Assembly (NCBI GenBank): GCA_033764095.1
Contig: JANRJF010000031.1
Coordinates: 1-12,238, forward strand
Length of the DNA: 12,238 nucleotides
Direction: 5' to 3'
From: JBDTMT01 sp033764095
Lineage (GTDB): Bacteria; Desulfobacterota; Binatia; HRBIN30; CADEER01
The notes beneath the pieces were generated by a model, which was given only the letters and a program-made list of their open reading frames with translations, made no database searches and was not told the origin of the DNA. Below, one piece after another: positions 1 to 7,072 of this stretch; position 1 is the stretch's first letter, and the number at the start of each line of letters is the position of its first letter. A program made the position numbers and the translations under genes.

Positions 1-2517
1 GGCGTCATGTCGGTATCGCGAATGCTTTGCTCGTATGTGACCCTGAGGATACTTGGGGGTTGGGGAAGAATTGCTTGCGGCGTACGCCGCTGCGTCCTTC
101 GCTGTTGGAGCATCGCCATCCTCCCCAACCCCCAACCACCCAACCCCCAACCCCGCCGGGGAGGGAGAGGACAGGGGGTTAGGAGTTACGGGGTTAGGGG
201 TTGAGGAAGAGCCTCTCGCGGCGAGAGCTGTCGCACTGCGCTCAGTTCTCGCTTCCTGATCCTCCCCAACCCCTAACCCCCAACCCCTAACCCCTTGTTC
301 CGATGCAAACCGCCCCAGCTCCGTGATCGCCTCGCCGGCGTGTGTCACGTCGCCGGCAGTGAGCAGCGCTTCGCACCAGTCGAGGGCCAGCTCGGCGCGG
401 GCCGGATCGTCCGGTGCGAGGCACGCGAGGGCGCGGCCGAGCAGGCTGGCGGCGAGCGGCACGTCGTCACCGGCGAGCGCGCGGCGGCCGGCGGCGGCCA
501 GGCGGGTCGCGGCACGTGCGCCGAGCGCGGCGCCGGCCGCATCGAGCGGGCCGAGATCGGTGAGCAGTTGGTGCGCCTGCTCGAGATGCCAGCCGATCGT
601 CTCGTCGTGCTCGGGCGCGGCACCCACCTGCGCCTCGATCCACTCGGCCAGGCGGCCGTGCAGCTCGGCCCGCGTGCCCTTGAGCAGGCGTCGATAGGCG
701 GCGTCGCGGATCAGCACGTGGTGGAAGCGCAGCGCCGGCTCGCCGAGCAGCCAGCCGGCGTCGGGCTCGATCAGCTCGCTGCGGCGCAGCGACTCCAAGC
801 GGTCGTCGAGCTCGGCACCGGTGCCGCCCAACAGAGCGGCGACGGCGCGGCGCGAGAAATGGCGGCCGACCACCGCGGCGCGCTCCAGCACCTGGCGCTC
901 GTCGGGGTGCAGGCGCTCGATGCGCGCCGCGAGCAGGGCATGGATCGTCGGCGGCATCTCCAGCTCCGCCAGGTTGGCGCCGACCGTCCAGCCGTCGCCG
1001 ACGCGCGTCAGCGCGCCCTCCTGCACCAGCATGCGCACCAGCTCGCCGACGAAGAGCGGGTTGCCCTCGCTGGTGGCGAGCACCTTGGCGGCGACCGCGG
1101 CGGGGAGGTCGGCGGCGCCGATGACGTTGGCGGCCAGCCGCGTGGCGGCGCCGGCGTCGAGGCCGCGGAGCGTGACGACGTCGGCGACCGGGCCGCCGGG
1201 CGCGCACAGCGTCGAGCGCAGGCCGTGCAGCTCGGGGCGGGCGCCGACCAGGATGAAGAGCGGCACGCCGGCGCCCCACTGCACCAGGTGCTCGACCAGA
1301 TCGAGCAGCAGCGGCTCGGCCCAGTGCAGGTCGTCGATCACCAGCAGCACCGGCCGCGTCGCGGCGAGCCCAGCGAGAAAGCGGCGGACGACGAAGAACG
1401 TCTCCTCCGGCGCGGCCGGCGACCCGGCGAGCAGCGCGGCGATGCCGATGGCGATGCGGGCGCGCTCGGCGTCGTCGCCGCCCAGTGCGGCCTCGACCGC
1501 GACGCGCATCGCGTCCGGGCCAGCCGCGTCCTCGATGCCGAGCCGGGCGCGCAGCGCCGCCGCCAGCGGTGCGAAGGTGGCGCCGCCGGCGGCGTCGCAG
1601 TGCGCCGCCAGCACCCACGCCGTCTCGCCGCGCCGGCGGATGAGCTCGTCGATCAGGCGCGATTTGCCGAGCCCCGGCGAGCCGAGCAGTACGGCGAGGC
1701 GCGCCGCCGGCGTCGCCACCGCCACCTCGTAGACGGCATCGAGCCGCGCCAGCTCGGCGGCGCGGCCGACGAACGGCGCCGCCGCCGCGCCCGCCGGCGG
1801 CTCGAGCGAGGCGACGCGGTAGGCGGCGACGCTCTCGGCGCGGCCCTTGAGCGCCAGATCGCCGAGCGGCTCGAGCGTGACGTGCGCCGCCACCAGGCGG
1901 CTGGTCGCCTCGCCCACCACCACGTCGCCGTCGCGCCCCTTCTCCTGCAGCCGGGCGGCGACGTTGACCGGATCGCCGATCAGATCGTCGTGCGCGCCGC
2001 TGACCACCACCTCGCCGCTGTTGACCGCGACGCGCAGGCCGACGCTGCCGCCCAACGCCGCCTGCTCGTGCACCAGGGCGCGGAAGGCGTCCTGCATGGC
2101 GACCGCGGCGCGCACCGCGCGCAGCGCGTCGTCCTCGCTCACCTGGCGGACGCCGAAGGCGGCCATGACGCCGTCGCCGAGCAGCTTCACCACCGTGCCG
2201 CCATGCGCCTCGATGCTGGCGCGCAGCGCCGCGTAGTAGCGCTCCATCAGGCGGCGCGCCGATTCGGCGTCGAGCCGCTCGTGCAGCGCCGTCGAGCCGA
2301 CCAGGTCGGCAAAGACGATGCTCACCACCTTGCGCGCGCCGCTCTCGGCCGGGGCAGCGGCCGCCGCGGCGAACGGCGCGCCGCAGGCGTCACAGAAGCG
2401 CGCGCCGGCCTCGCCCTCGCTGCCGCAGGCCGCGCAGCGCGGCAGCAGCGCCGCGCCGCAGCCGCTGCAGAAGCGGGCCCCCTCGCGGCAGGCCTTGCCG
2501 CAGCTCGGACAGGTCAT
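1..2517 (-). CDS. Zinc-ribbon class III adenylate/guanylate cyclase with AAA/STAND-type ATPase, 3' end outside window
   Basis: Signalling protein expected to make cAMP or cGMP under control of a large ATPase/sensor part. In order: two zinc ribbons (C3/C6 with C17/C20; C28/C31 with C42/C45), a class III cyclase domain at about 62-235, an AAA ATPase from about 247 (Walker A GSPGLGKS 279-286; Walker B VLLVIDDLHW 390-399), then helical TPR-like sequence to about 741. Cyclase residues are present: metal aspartates D71 and D115, K111, and D182/N185/R189 in the DPVNVAARL motif. The ATG at 2517 is the only plausible start: an in-frame TGA lies at 2550-2548 with no ATG or GTG between. No clear Shine-Dalgarno is seen. 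The frame stays open to the window edge (839 codons), but residues 742-822 are read from two G-rich palindromic repeats and look non-coding, so the C-terminus is probably disrupted. Family membership is secure; the effector it senses is unknown. Confidence 0.9.
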   Translation of the reverse strand, partial: MTCPSCGKACREGARFCSGCGAALLPRCAACGSEGEAGARFCDACGAPFAAAAAAPAESGARKVVSIVFADLVGSTALHERLDAESARRLMERYYAALRASIEAHGGTVVKLLGDGVMAAFGVRQVSEDDALRAVRAAVAMQDAFRALVHEQAALGGSVGLRVAVNSGEVVVSGAHDDLIGDPVNVAARLQEKGRDGDVVVGEATSRLVAAHVTLEPLGDLALKGRAESVAAYRVASLEPPAGAAAAPFVGRAAELARLDAVYEVAVATPAARLAVLLGSPGLGKSRLIDELIRRRGETAWVLAAHCDAAGGATFAPLAAALRARLGIEDAAGPDAMRVAVEAALGGDDAERARIAIGIAALLAGSPAAPEETFFVVRRFLAGLAATRPVLLVIDDLHWAEPLLLDLVEHLVQWGAGVPLFILVGARPELHGLRSTLCAPGGPVADVVTLRGLDAGAATRLAANVIGAADLPAAVAAKVLATSEGNPLFVGELVRMLVQEGALTRVGDGWTVGANLAELEMPPTIHALLAARIERLHPDERQVLERAAVVGRHFSRRAVAALLGGTGAELDDRLESLRRSELIEPDAGWLLGEPALRFHHVLIRDAAYRRLLKGTRAELHGRLAEWIEAQVGAAPEHDETIGWHLEQAHQLLTDLGPLDAAGAALGARAATRLAAAGRRALAGDDVPLAASLLGRALACLAPDDPARAELALDWCEALLTAGDVTHAGEAITELGRFASEQGVRGWGLGVGEDQEARTERSATALAARGSSSTPNPVTPNPLSSPSPAGLGVGWLGVGEDGDAPTAKDAAAYAASNSSPTPKYPQGHIRAKHSRYRHDA
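53..154. repeat. Palindromic tandem-heptamer element E1A
   Basis: Arms are built of heptamers of the GGGGTTG type. The left arm (53-69) is short and the right arm (118-154) is longer and inverted. The 48-nt centre holds a perfect small palindrome, GCGGCGTACGCCGC. Inner arm boundaries (GGGGAAGA on the left, ATCCTCCCC on the right) match the next element, E1B. It lies inside the open frame of the cyclase. On the minus strand the right arm gives five closely spaced runs of 3-5 guanines. Confidence 0.75.
175..294. repeat. Palindromic tandem-heptamer element E1B
   Basis: Second GGGGTTA/GGGGTTG heptamer element. Left arm is 175-210 and inverted right arm 259-294, around a 48-nt centre containing CTCTCGCGGCGAGAG. 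Centre length and inner boundaries equal those of E1A, so the pair looks like two copies of one element type with diverged centres. It begins at residue 742 of the cyclase frame. The right arm on the minus strand is a strong G-quadruplex motif (five G4-5 tracts, 3-nt linkers). Confidence 0.78.
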
Positions 2518-2554
2518 CGGCAGCGCGGGATGGAGCGTGGTCGGCGATCAGCTT

Positions 2555-2579
2555 CCTTCCCCGCGTGAGCGGGGGAAGG
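2555..2579. repeat. REP-like GC-rich hairpin between amidohydrolase A and the cyclase
   Basis: Arms CCTTCCCCGC (2555-2564) and GCGGGGGAAGG (2569-2579) pair over a GTGA tetraloop with one bulged G. It is followed by a purine-rich AGGAGGGGGG. This resembles common extragenic REP-type palindromes. No T-run follows on either strand, so it is not a canonical Rho-independent terminator, though it may attenuate or stabilise the transcript between the two genes. Confidence 0.6.
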
Positions 2580-2593
2580 TCAGGAGGGGGGGC

Positions 2594-3661
2594 CTACGTC
2601 AGGCCGTAGAACCTGAGGGCGTTCTCGCCGCCGATCTTGCGGCGCGAGGTCTCGCTGATGTCGGCGCGGCCGCGCAGGTGCTTGGTGCTCTCCGGCCAGT
2701 CGCCGTCCCAGTGCGGGTAGTCGCTGGCGAACATGATGAAGTCGTCGCCCAGGACGTCGACGACGCCGGGCAGGATCGGCTCCTCGGGCTCGCAGCTGAC
2801 GAAGATGTTGCCGGCTTTGACGTACTCCTGGGGGTCCCGCCGCCAGCCGTTCTCGATCCAACTGCCGCGCTTCTCGTAGTGCTCGTGCAGGCGGTCGATG
2901 AAGAACGGCACCCAGCCGACGCCGGCCTCCAGGAAGGCGACGCGCAGCGTCGGGTGGCGGTCGAAGACGCCGCCCGAGACCAGCGCGGTCATCGCGGTCA
3001 TCTGGTCGAACGGGAAGCTGATGCAGTGCACCTGGATGTAGTTGGTGAAGCGGTCGACGCCGATCTTGGGCAGGTGGATGCCGGGCGCGCCGTGCACGCC
3101 GAGCGGCATGTCGAGCTCGACGGCGGCGGCGTAGAACGGGTCGAGGTCGGCGTGGTCGAGGTTGCGCGTCTTCAGCGCCGGCGGAATCATCGTCGCCACC
3201 AGGCCGAGCTGCTTGGCCTCGCGCATGACGTCGATCGCCACCTGGCCGTGCTCGACCGGCGCCACCGCGACGCCGCGCAGGCGGCCGCCGGTCGGCTTGC
3301 AGTAGTCGGCGATCCACTCGTTGTAGAGCCGCGCGAAGCCGGCGGCGAAGGCCGGGTCCTCCAGGCTCGGCGCGCACAGGCCGAAGCTCGGGTAGAGCAC
3401 CATGGTGTCGATGTGGTCGCGGTCGGCGTCCTTGAGCACGCCGTCGGCGCTCGCCCAGTTGATGCCCTCGACGACGCTCAGCCCGTGCTCCGGCGGGCAG
3501 CCGGCGCCCGGCCCGCGATCCTCGGGATGATTGCGTCCCTCGATGGTCAGCCCCGGCCGCCCATCGCTGCGCGCCCTGATGTGGTTCGGCCAGCGCCGCA
3601 TCGCCTCGACCGCCAGCGTCGAGCCCTCCGCCACGTGCCCATCTGCATCCACAATTTTCAT
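2594..3661 (-). CDS. Amidohydrolase 2 family protein A (ACMSD-like metal-dependent hydrolase/decarboxylase)
   Basis: A 355-residue TIM-barrel protein of the amidohydrolase-related family (PF04909), whose characterised members hydrolyse or decarboxylate aromatic and cyclic acids. Visible features are the N-terminal DADGHV motif (D5, D7, H9) in place of HxH, metal ligand candidate H190 (LGVHGAPG), H212, the conserved FLEAG stretch at E245, and the catalytic-type ASDYPHWD motif (D314, H317). Length is normal and the frame intact. The start at 3661 has GAGG five bases upstream (3667-3670). It sits downstream of amidohydrolase B on the same strand, separated by repeat E2, and 76 bp upstream of the cyclase. 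It shares the D-x-D-x-H and (S/T)DYPH signatures with B, so the two are paralogues, perhaps with different substrates. The substrate cannot be read from sequence; hydrolase versus decarboxylase is open. Confidence 0.92.
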   Translation of the reverse strand: MKIVDADGHVAEGSTLAVEAMRRWPNHIRARSDGRPGLTIEGRNHPEDRGPGAGCPPEHGLSVVEGINWASADGVLKDADRDHIDTMVLYPSFGLCAPSLEDPAFAAGFARLYNEWIADYCKPTGGRLRGVAVAPVEHGQVAIDVMREAKQLGLVATMIPPALKTRNLDHADLDPFYAAAVELDMPLGVHGAPGIHLPKIGVDRFTNYIQVHCISFPFDQMTAMTALVSGGVFDRHPTLRVAFLEAGVGWVPFFIDRLHEHYEKRGSWIENGWRRDPQEYVKAGNIFVSCEPEEPILPGVVDVLGDDFIMFASDYPHWDGDWPESTKHLRGRADISETSRRKIGGENALRFYGLT

Positions 3662-3683
3662 AAAAACCTCGGAAACTGCTTAG

Positions 3684-3790
3684 CCACAGATGAACACAGA
3701 TAAACACAGATGAAGAGGGAGGCGTCCATCTCGTGATGCGCGCCTCCGTGCCCTCCGCTTTTATCTGTGTTCATCTGTGTTCATCCGTGG
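3684..3790. repeat. Palindromic tandem-decamer element E2
   Basis: Left arm (3684-3714) has three ACACAGATGA-type decamers. The right arm (about 3760-3790) is its inverse, with about 28 of 31 positions complementary. The loop contains a further inverted pair (GGAGGCG at 3718-3724 and CGCCTCC at 3741-3747). The right arm encodes the last two residues (HG) and the TGA stop of amidohydrolase B. It is a candidate stem-loop between the two amidohydrolase genes. Confidence 0.85.
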
Positions 3791-4953
3791 TTCCGTTTTT
3801 CCGGCGCCGGGATGTCGTAGAGGCGGCTGAAGTTGTCCCACAGGATCTTCTGCTGCGCCGCTGCCGACAGCGGCAGCTTGGTGAACGCGTCGACGGCGTG
3901 CGGGAACTTCGAGTCGGCGTGCGGGTAGTCGGTCGAGTAGACCAGGTTGTCGTCGCCGAACACGTCGACGTACTGGCCGACCGTCTCCTCGTCCGCCTCG
4001 ACGGCGAGGAAGCAGTTGCGGCGGAAGTACTCCGACGGCTTCATGCGCAGGTCGGGCGCTTCGAAGCCGGCGAGCCACTCGTAGTGCTCGTCGAGCCGGT
4101 AGAGCAGCCATGGCGCCCACGAGCAGTTGCCCTCCAGCAGCCCGGCGCGCAGCGTCGGGAAGCGCTCGAAGACGCCACCGGCGGTGAGGCTGACCAGCAC
4201 CGTCATGATGCCGAGCGGCTGGCTGAAGGTGTGCCACATCATCAGCTTGTCGAGGATCTCCAGCGAGAAGTCGGGCTTCAGGAAGTTCTGGCCGCCGCCG
4301 TGGAAACAGATCGGCACGTTGAGCCGCTCGCACTCCGCCCACAGCGGATCGTAGTCGCGGTGGTGCCAGGGCTTGCGGTTCACCGCGCCGGGCGAGAGGA
4401 AGACCGCCTTGAAGCCGAGCTGCTCGACGCAGCGGCGCGCCTCGGCGACGGCGTGGTCGACGTCGTGCGGCGCCACCATGCCGCAGCCGAACAGACGGCG
4501 GCGGTCGGCGGCGCAGAAGTCGGCCATCCAGTCGTTGTAGGCGCGCGCGATGGCGGCGGCGAAGTCCGGCTCGAGGCCGTCGCTGCCCATCTGCTGCGGC
4601 GTGTCGAGGCCGAGCACGAACAGGCCGCGGGTGGGGAACAGCACCGCCACGTCGAGCCCCTCGGCGTCCATGGCGTCGAGCTGCGAGGCCGGATCCCAGC
4701 CGCGCTCCTCCGCGGCGGCGTAGGCGGAATCGTTCGACGCCTTCCAGGCGCCGCCCGACTTCGGATCGACCGGCCGCACCGGCCCCTGGCGCAGGATGAC
4801 GTGCGACTTCACCTTCACCCGCATGTCGCGCCGCATCTCGGTCAGCCCCACTGGCGCCGCGTGCCGATACGCCGGATCGATGTAGCGCTGCCACAGATCC
4901 GGCGGTTCGAAGACGTGCATGTCGCAGTCCGCGACCAGCATTCCGTTCTTCAT
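3781..4953 (-). CDS. Amidohydrolase 2 family protein B (ACMSD-like)
   Basis: A 390-residue paralogue of amidohydrolase A with the same fold signatures: DCDMHVFEP at the N-terminus (D9, D11, H13), H218 in CFHGGG, H241 in MWHTF, E274 in LLEGN, and STDYPHAD (D342, H345). Characterised relatives carry one divalent metal and act on carboxylated or lactone-type intermediates in aromatic breakdown; the exact reaction here is unknown. Start at 4953 is supported by AAGAGG with 7-nt spacing (4961-4966), which directly abuts repeat E3. The last codons are unusual: the stop (3783-3781) and final HG are contributed by the right arm of repeat E2, so the original C-terminus may have been altered. It is codirectional with the iron enzyme upstream and amidohydrolase A downstream, consistent with one transcript carrying repeat hairpins between cistrons. 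Confidence 0.92.
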   Translation of the reverse strand: MKNGMLVADCDMHVFEPPDLWQRYIDPAYRHAAPVGLTEMRRDMRVKVKSHVILRQGPVRPVDPKSGGAWKASNDSAYAAAEERGWDPASQLDAMDAEGLDVAVLFPTRGLFVLGLDTPQQMGSDGLEPDFAAAIARAYNDWMADFCAADRRRLFGCGMVAPHDVDHAVAEARRCVEQLGFKAVFLSPGAVNRKPWHHRDYDPLWAECERLNVPICFHGGGQNFLKPDFSLEILDKLMMWHTFSQPLGIMTVLVSLTAGGVFERFPTLRAGLLEGNCSWAPWLLYRLDEHYEWLAGFEAPDLRMKPSEYFRRNCFLAVEADEETVGQYVDVFGDDNLVYSTDYPHADSKFPHAVDAFTKLPLSAAAQQKILWDNFSRLYDIPAPEKRNHG

Positions 4954-4965
4954 GGCAATACCTCT

Positions 4966-5055
4966 TCAACGCAGAGACGCAGAGACGCGGAGCACACAGA
5001 GGAACACTTCTGGGTTCGGCTCCGCGCCCTCGGCGTCTCCGCGTCTCTGCGTTGA
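4966..5055. repeat. Palindromic tandem-octamer element E3 (ACGCAGAG family)
   Basis: Left arm (4966-4992) is made of ACGCAGAG/ACGCGGAG octamers. The inverted right arm (5031-5055) pairs at about 23 of 25 positions. Same unit family as E5 at 6948-7040, but the central loops do not align. It occupies most of the 106-bp gap between the iron enzyme and amidohydrolase B and runs up to the latter's ribosome-binding site. Confidence 0.85.
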
Positions 5056-5059
5056 GTCT

Positions 5060-5869
5060 TCACGCCGCGCGCTTCGCCTTCACCCGCGTCTTCGGCTTCG
5101 GCCGCAGCGCGCCGGGTTCGTCGAGCCAGCGATTGAGCGCGGCGGTGCGGGCGTTGCGGCACAGCAGCACGTGCTCGATGGCGCGGCGGATGCGGCGCTG
5201 CTGGCCGGCGGTGGTCGCCACCTGGCGGAGCAGGAAGTCGGCCGCGTCGCCGTGGTCGGCCTCGGCGTAGGCGTGCACTTTGAAGTTCTCGATCTCCATC
5301 CCGTAGTAGTCGCGCATGCCCTCGTACATCAGGCGCGCGTAGTTGGTGGAGGCGGCAAAGCGCTCGCCCGCCCAGCCGAAGGCGGCGAGGCCCTCCTCGT
5401 ACGAGCGGCGCATGTAGTACAGCGTGGTGAACACCGAGCCGACCGACTCCGGCATCGGCCGGTAGTCGAGCAGCTCCTGATCCTTGATACCGAGCGCGCG
5501 CGCCCACTCGAGTTTCATGTCGACGTGGTTGCGGTCGCCGGCGAAGCCGGTCTCGTCGGCCAGGTTCTGCGTCCAGTGGATGAAGTGCTCGGAGTCGCCG
5601 AGCGACAGCGCGTCGACGTCCGGGGCGTTGGAGACCAGCGAGCCGAACTCGCACGTGTACCACTTGCCGAGGAAGTAATACTCCTTGCACAGGCGCTTGA
5701 GCAGCGGCAGCGACAGGGTGCCGTCGGCGACCCGTTGCCAGACGCGATTCTTCTCCGTCGCGATCTCCTTCTGCAGCGCCTCCAGCGACTGCATGAACTG
5801 CGCGACCGGCAGCGCCTTGGCGCACTCGGCACCCTTGCCGCGAACGTCCCTGAACACGCGCTTCGTCAT
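5060..5869 (-). CDS. Iron-containing redox enzyme, heme-oxygenase-like/PqqC-CADD fold
   Basis: A 269-residue all-helical protein resembling the TenA/PqqC/CADD group and the heme-oxygenase-like metal oxidases (HDO; for example UndA, SznF, BesC), which use two irons and O2 for oxidative chemistry. Candidate ligands fall in the expected order: E74 (YTCEF), E106 and H115 (LADETGFAGDRNH), E169 (GWAGERF), then H199, E203 and H206. The H-x3-E-x2-H spacing matches the H-x3-D-x2-H of known members, with Glu for Asp. Start was set at 5869 because GGGAGGG lies 7 nt upstream (5877-5883). The longer frame starting at 5962 would begin inside repeat E4 and adds 31 unlike residues. The C-terminus is Lys/Arg-rich. 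It heads the minus-strand block with two amidohydrolases. An oxygenase-like role on the same substrate is inference. Confidence 0.85.
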   Translation of the reverse strand: MTKRVFRDVRGKGAECAKALPVAQFMQSLEALQKEIATEKNRVWQRVADGTLSLPLLKRLCKEYYFLGKWYTCEFGSLVSNAPDVDALSLGDSEHFIHWTQNLADETGFAGDRNHVDMKLEWARALGIKDQELLDYRPMPESVGSVFTTLYYMRRSYEEGLAAFGWAGERFAASTNYARLMYEGMRDYYGMEIENFKVHAYAEADHGDAADFLLRQVATTAGQQRRIRRAIEHVLLCRNARTAALNRWLDEPGALRPKPKTRVKAKRAA

Positions 5870-5876
5870 GCCTGGA

Positions 5877-5883
5877 CCCTCCC
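5877..5883 (-). promoter_or_regulatory. Shine-Dalgarno that fixes the iron-enzyme start
   Basis: GGGAGGG on the minus strand, 7 nt before the ATG at 5869. It decides in favour of the shorter protein over a start at 5962 inside repeat E4. Confidence 0.75.
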
Positions 5884-5930
5884 CGATCAAGGCGCCGTAG
5901 CAGCGGACTGGAGTCCGTTCAAAGCAAATC

Positions 5931-6017
5931 TTCACCACAGAGACACCGAGACACGGAGACACTCGGAGAGCTCAGAATCTCCTTCCGGACTCCGTGTCCC
6001 TGTGCCTCTGTGGTGAA
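5931..6017. repeat. Palindromic tandem-octamer element E4 (ACACCGAG family)
   Basis: Left arm (5931-5959) carries CACAGAG/ACACCGAG/ACACGGAG units. The inverted right arm (5989-6017) is complementary at about 25 of 29 positions around a roughly 29-nt loop. It lies between the divergent iron enzyme and SDR 1, so any promoters for either gene must lie around or inside it. Ends are TTCACCACAG and CTGTGGTGAA. Confidence 0.85.
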
Positions 6018-6035
6018 TTCTTCTATGCAGGACGC

Positions 6036-6947
6036 ATGCTCGACGGACGCGTCGCGATCGTCACCGGTGCCGGGCGCGGCATCGGCCGCGCGCATGCGCA
6101 GCGGCTGGCGGCATACGGCGCGCGCGTCATCGTCAACGATACCGGCGTGGCGCCGGACGGAGCCGCGACCGACGAGACGCCGGCGGAGGAAACCGTGGCG
6201 GCGATTCGCGCCGCCGGCGGTGAAGCGGTAGCGCACTGCGGCGACGTGTCGTCGCTGGCGGTCGGCGAGGCGCTGGTCGAGCTGGCGCTCGCCAGCTGGG
6301 GGCGGCTCGACGTCGTCGTCAACAACGCCGGCATCGGCAGGCCGCGCATGCTGTTCAACATGAGCGAGGCGGAGTGGGACGACGTCGTGCGCGTCCATCT
6401 CAAAGGGACGTTCGCGATCAGCCGCGCCGCCTGTCGCCATTGGCGCGGGTTGGCGAAGCGCGACGGCAGCGCCTACGGGCGCCTGCTCAACACCTCGACC
6501 GGCCTGCTGGTCGCCGGCGGCGCCGGGCAGTCGAACTATGTGGCGGCGAAGGGCGGCGTGTCGGCATTCAGCGAGGCGGCGGCGAGCGAGATGGCACCCT
6601 ACGGGGTGACGGTGAACGCCATCATGCCGGCGGCGCGCACCCGCCTGTCGGCGGCCGGTTGGCGTATGGAGCGCGCCAGCGGCGCGTACGACGACACCGA
6701 CCCGAGGCCGATCGCCGAGCTGGTCTGCTACCTGGCCAGCCCGGCCGCCGCGTCGATCAGCGGCCAGACCTTCCGCGTCCGTGGCGGCAGCATCGCGCTG
6801 GTCGACGGCTGGCGCTTCGGCGCCGAGCTGCAGCGCAACGACCGTGGCTACACCGCCGCCGAGCTGGCAGACGAGATCCCGCGCCTGGTCGAGCGCGGCC
6901 CCAAGCCCGCCGCCCGTCCACCGGCGGGATGGCGCGCCGGCGAATGA
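6036..6947 (+). CDS. SDR 1: short-chain dehydrogenase, HSD17B4/multifunctional-enzyme-like
   Basis: NAD(P)-dependent oxidoreductase of 303 residues. It has the Rossmann motif TGAGRGIG (10-17), NNAG (96-99) and the catalytic set S154, Y168, K172. The usual catalytic Asn position is H121 in VHLKGTF, as in the dehydrogenase part of peroxisomal multifunctional enzyme type 2; this and the VNDTGVAPDG stretch point to that 3-hydroxyacyl-CoA-dehydrogenase-like subgroup. About 40 residues follow the core. The start at 6036 is preceded by a weak AGGA. A GTG at 5994 would extend the protein into repeat E4 and was rejected. The TGA is directly followed by repeat E5, then by the DUF2889 gene on the same strand. 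Likely oxidises a hydroxyacyl or hydroxy intermediate; the substrate is not determinable. Confidence 0.94.
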   Translation: MLDGRVAIVTGAGRGIGRAHAQRLAAYGARVIVNDTGVAPDGAATDETPAEETVAAIRAAGGEAVAHCGDVSSLAVGEALVELALASWGRLDVVVNNAGIGRPRMLFNMSEAEWDDVVRVHLKGTFAISRAACRHWRGLAKRDGSAYGRLLNTSTGLLVAGGAGQSNYVAAKGGVSAFSEAAASEMAPYGVTVNAIMPAARTRLSAAGWRMERASGAYDDTDPRPIAELVCYLASPAAASISGQTFRVRGGSIALVDGWRFGAELQRNDRGYTAAELADEIPRLVERGPKPAARPPAGWRAGE

Positions 6948-7040
6948 TTCAACGCAGAGACGCGGAGGCGCGGAGGGCGCTGAGAAGAGGTACTGTGGCT
7001 TGTCTCTGCGATCTCCGCGCCTCCGCGTCTCTGCGTTGAA
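6948..7040. repeat. Palindromic tandem-octamer element E5 (ACGCAGAG family)
   Basis: Perfect 28-bp inverted repeat (6948-6975 and 7013-7040) made of ACGCAGAG, ACGCGGAG and GCGCGGAG octamers, with a 37-nt loop. It starts immediately after the stop codon of SDR 1. It shares arm units with E3 but not a loop. Such a stem would be very stable as RNA or as a DNA cruciform. Confidence 0.9.
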
Positions 7041-7072
7041 CTCCTCTCGGCGCGATCGCTATGTGAACAACC

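Noticed and set aside
1..52. Possible separate gene end at the left edge
   Set aside because: The lower-GC stretch is too short to assign in any frame without flanking sequence.
53..294. Telomere-like TTAGGGG repeats
   Set aside because: The units are few, imperfect and inverted around loops within a bacterial gene block, as in the other elements of the window.
295..2568. Long plus-strand open frame of 757 codons
   Set aside because: It is antisense to the cyclase and gives Arg/Ala/His-rich sequence without domains. It arises from GC-rich third codon positions on the other strand.
2555..2579. Rho-independent terminator
   Set aside because: The stem is strong, but no T-run follows on either strand; kept only as a REP-like hairpin.
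2318..3703. Plus-strand open frame of 461 codons opposite amidohydrolase A
   Set aside because: Low-complexity Val/Asp/Ala/Arg sequence, antisense to a well-supported gene with metal-binding motifs.
3733..5055. Plus-strand open frame of 440 codons opposite amidohydrolase B
   Set aside because: Starts and ends in repeats E2 and E3 and is antisense to a real gene.
5904..5917. Small palindrome CGGACT-GG-AGTCCG upstream of the iron enzyme
   Set aside because: Six-bp arms with a 2-nt loop are weak evidence in GC-rich DNA; it could be a chance match or an operator, with nothing to decide.
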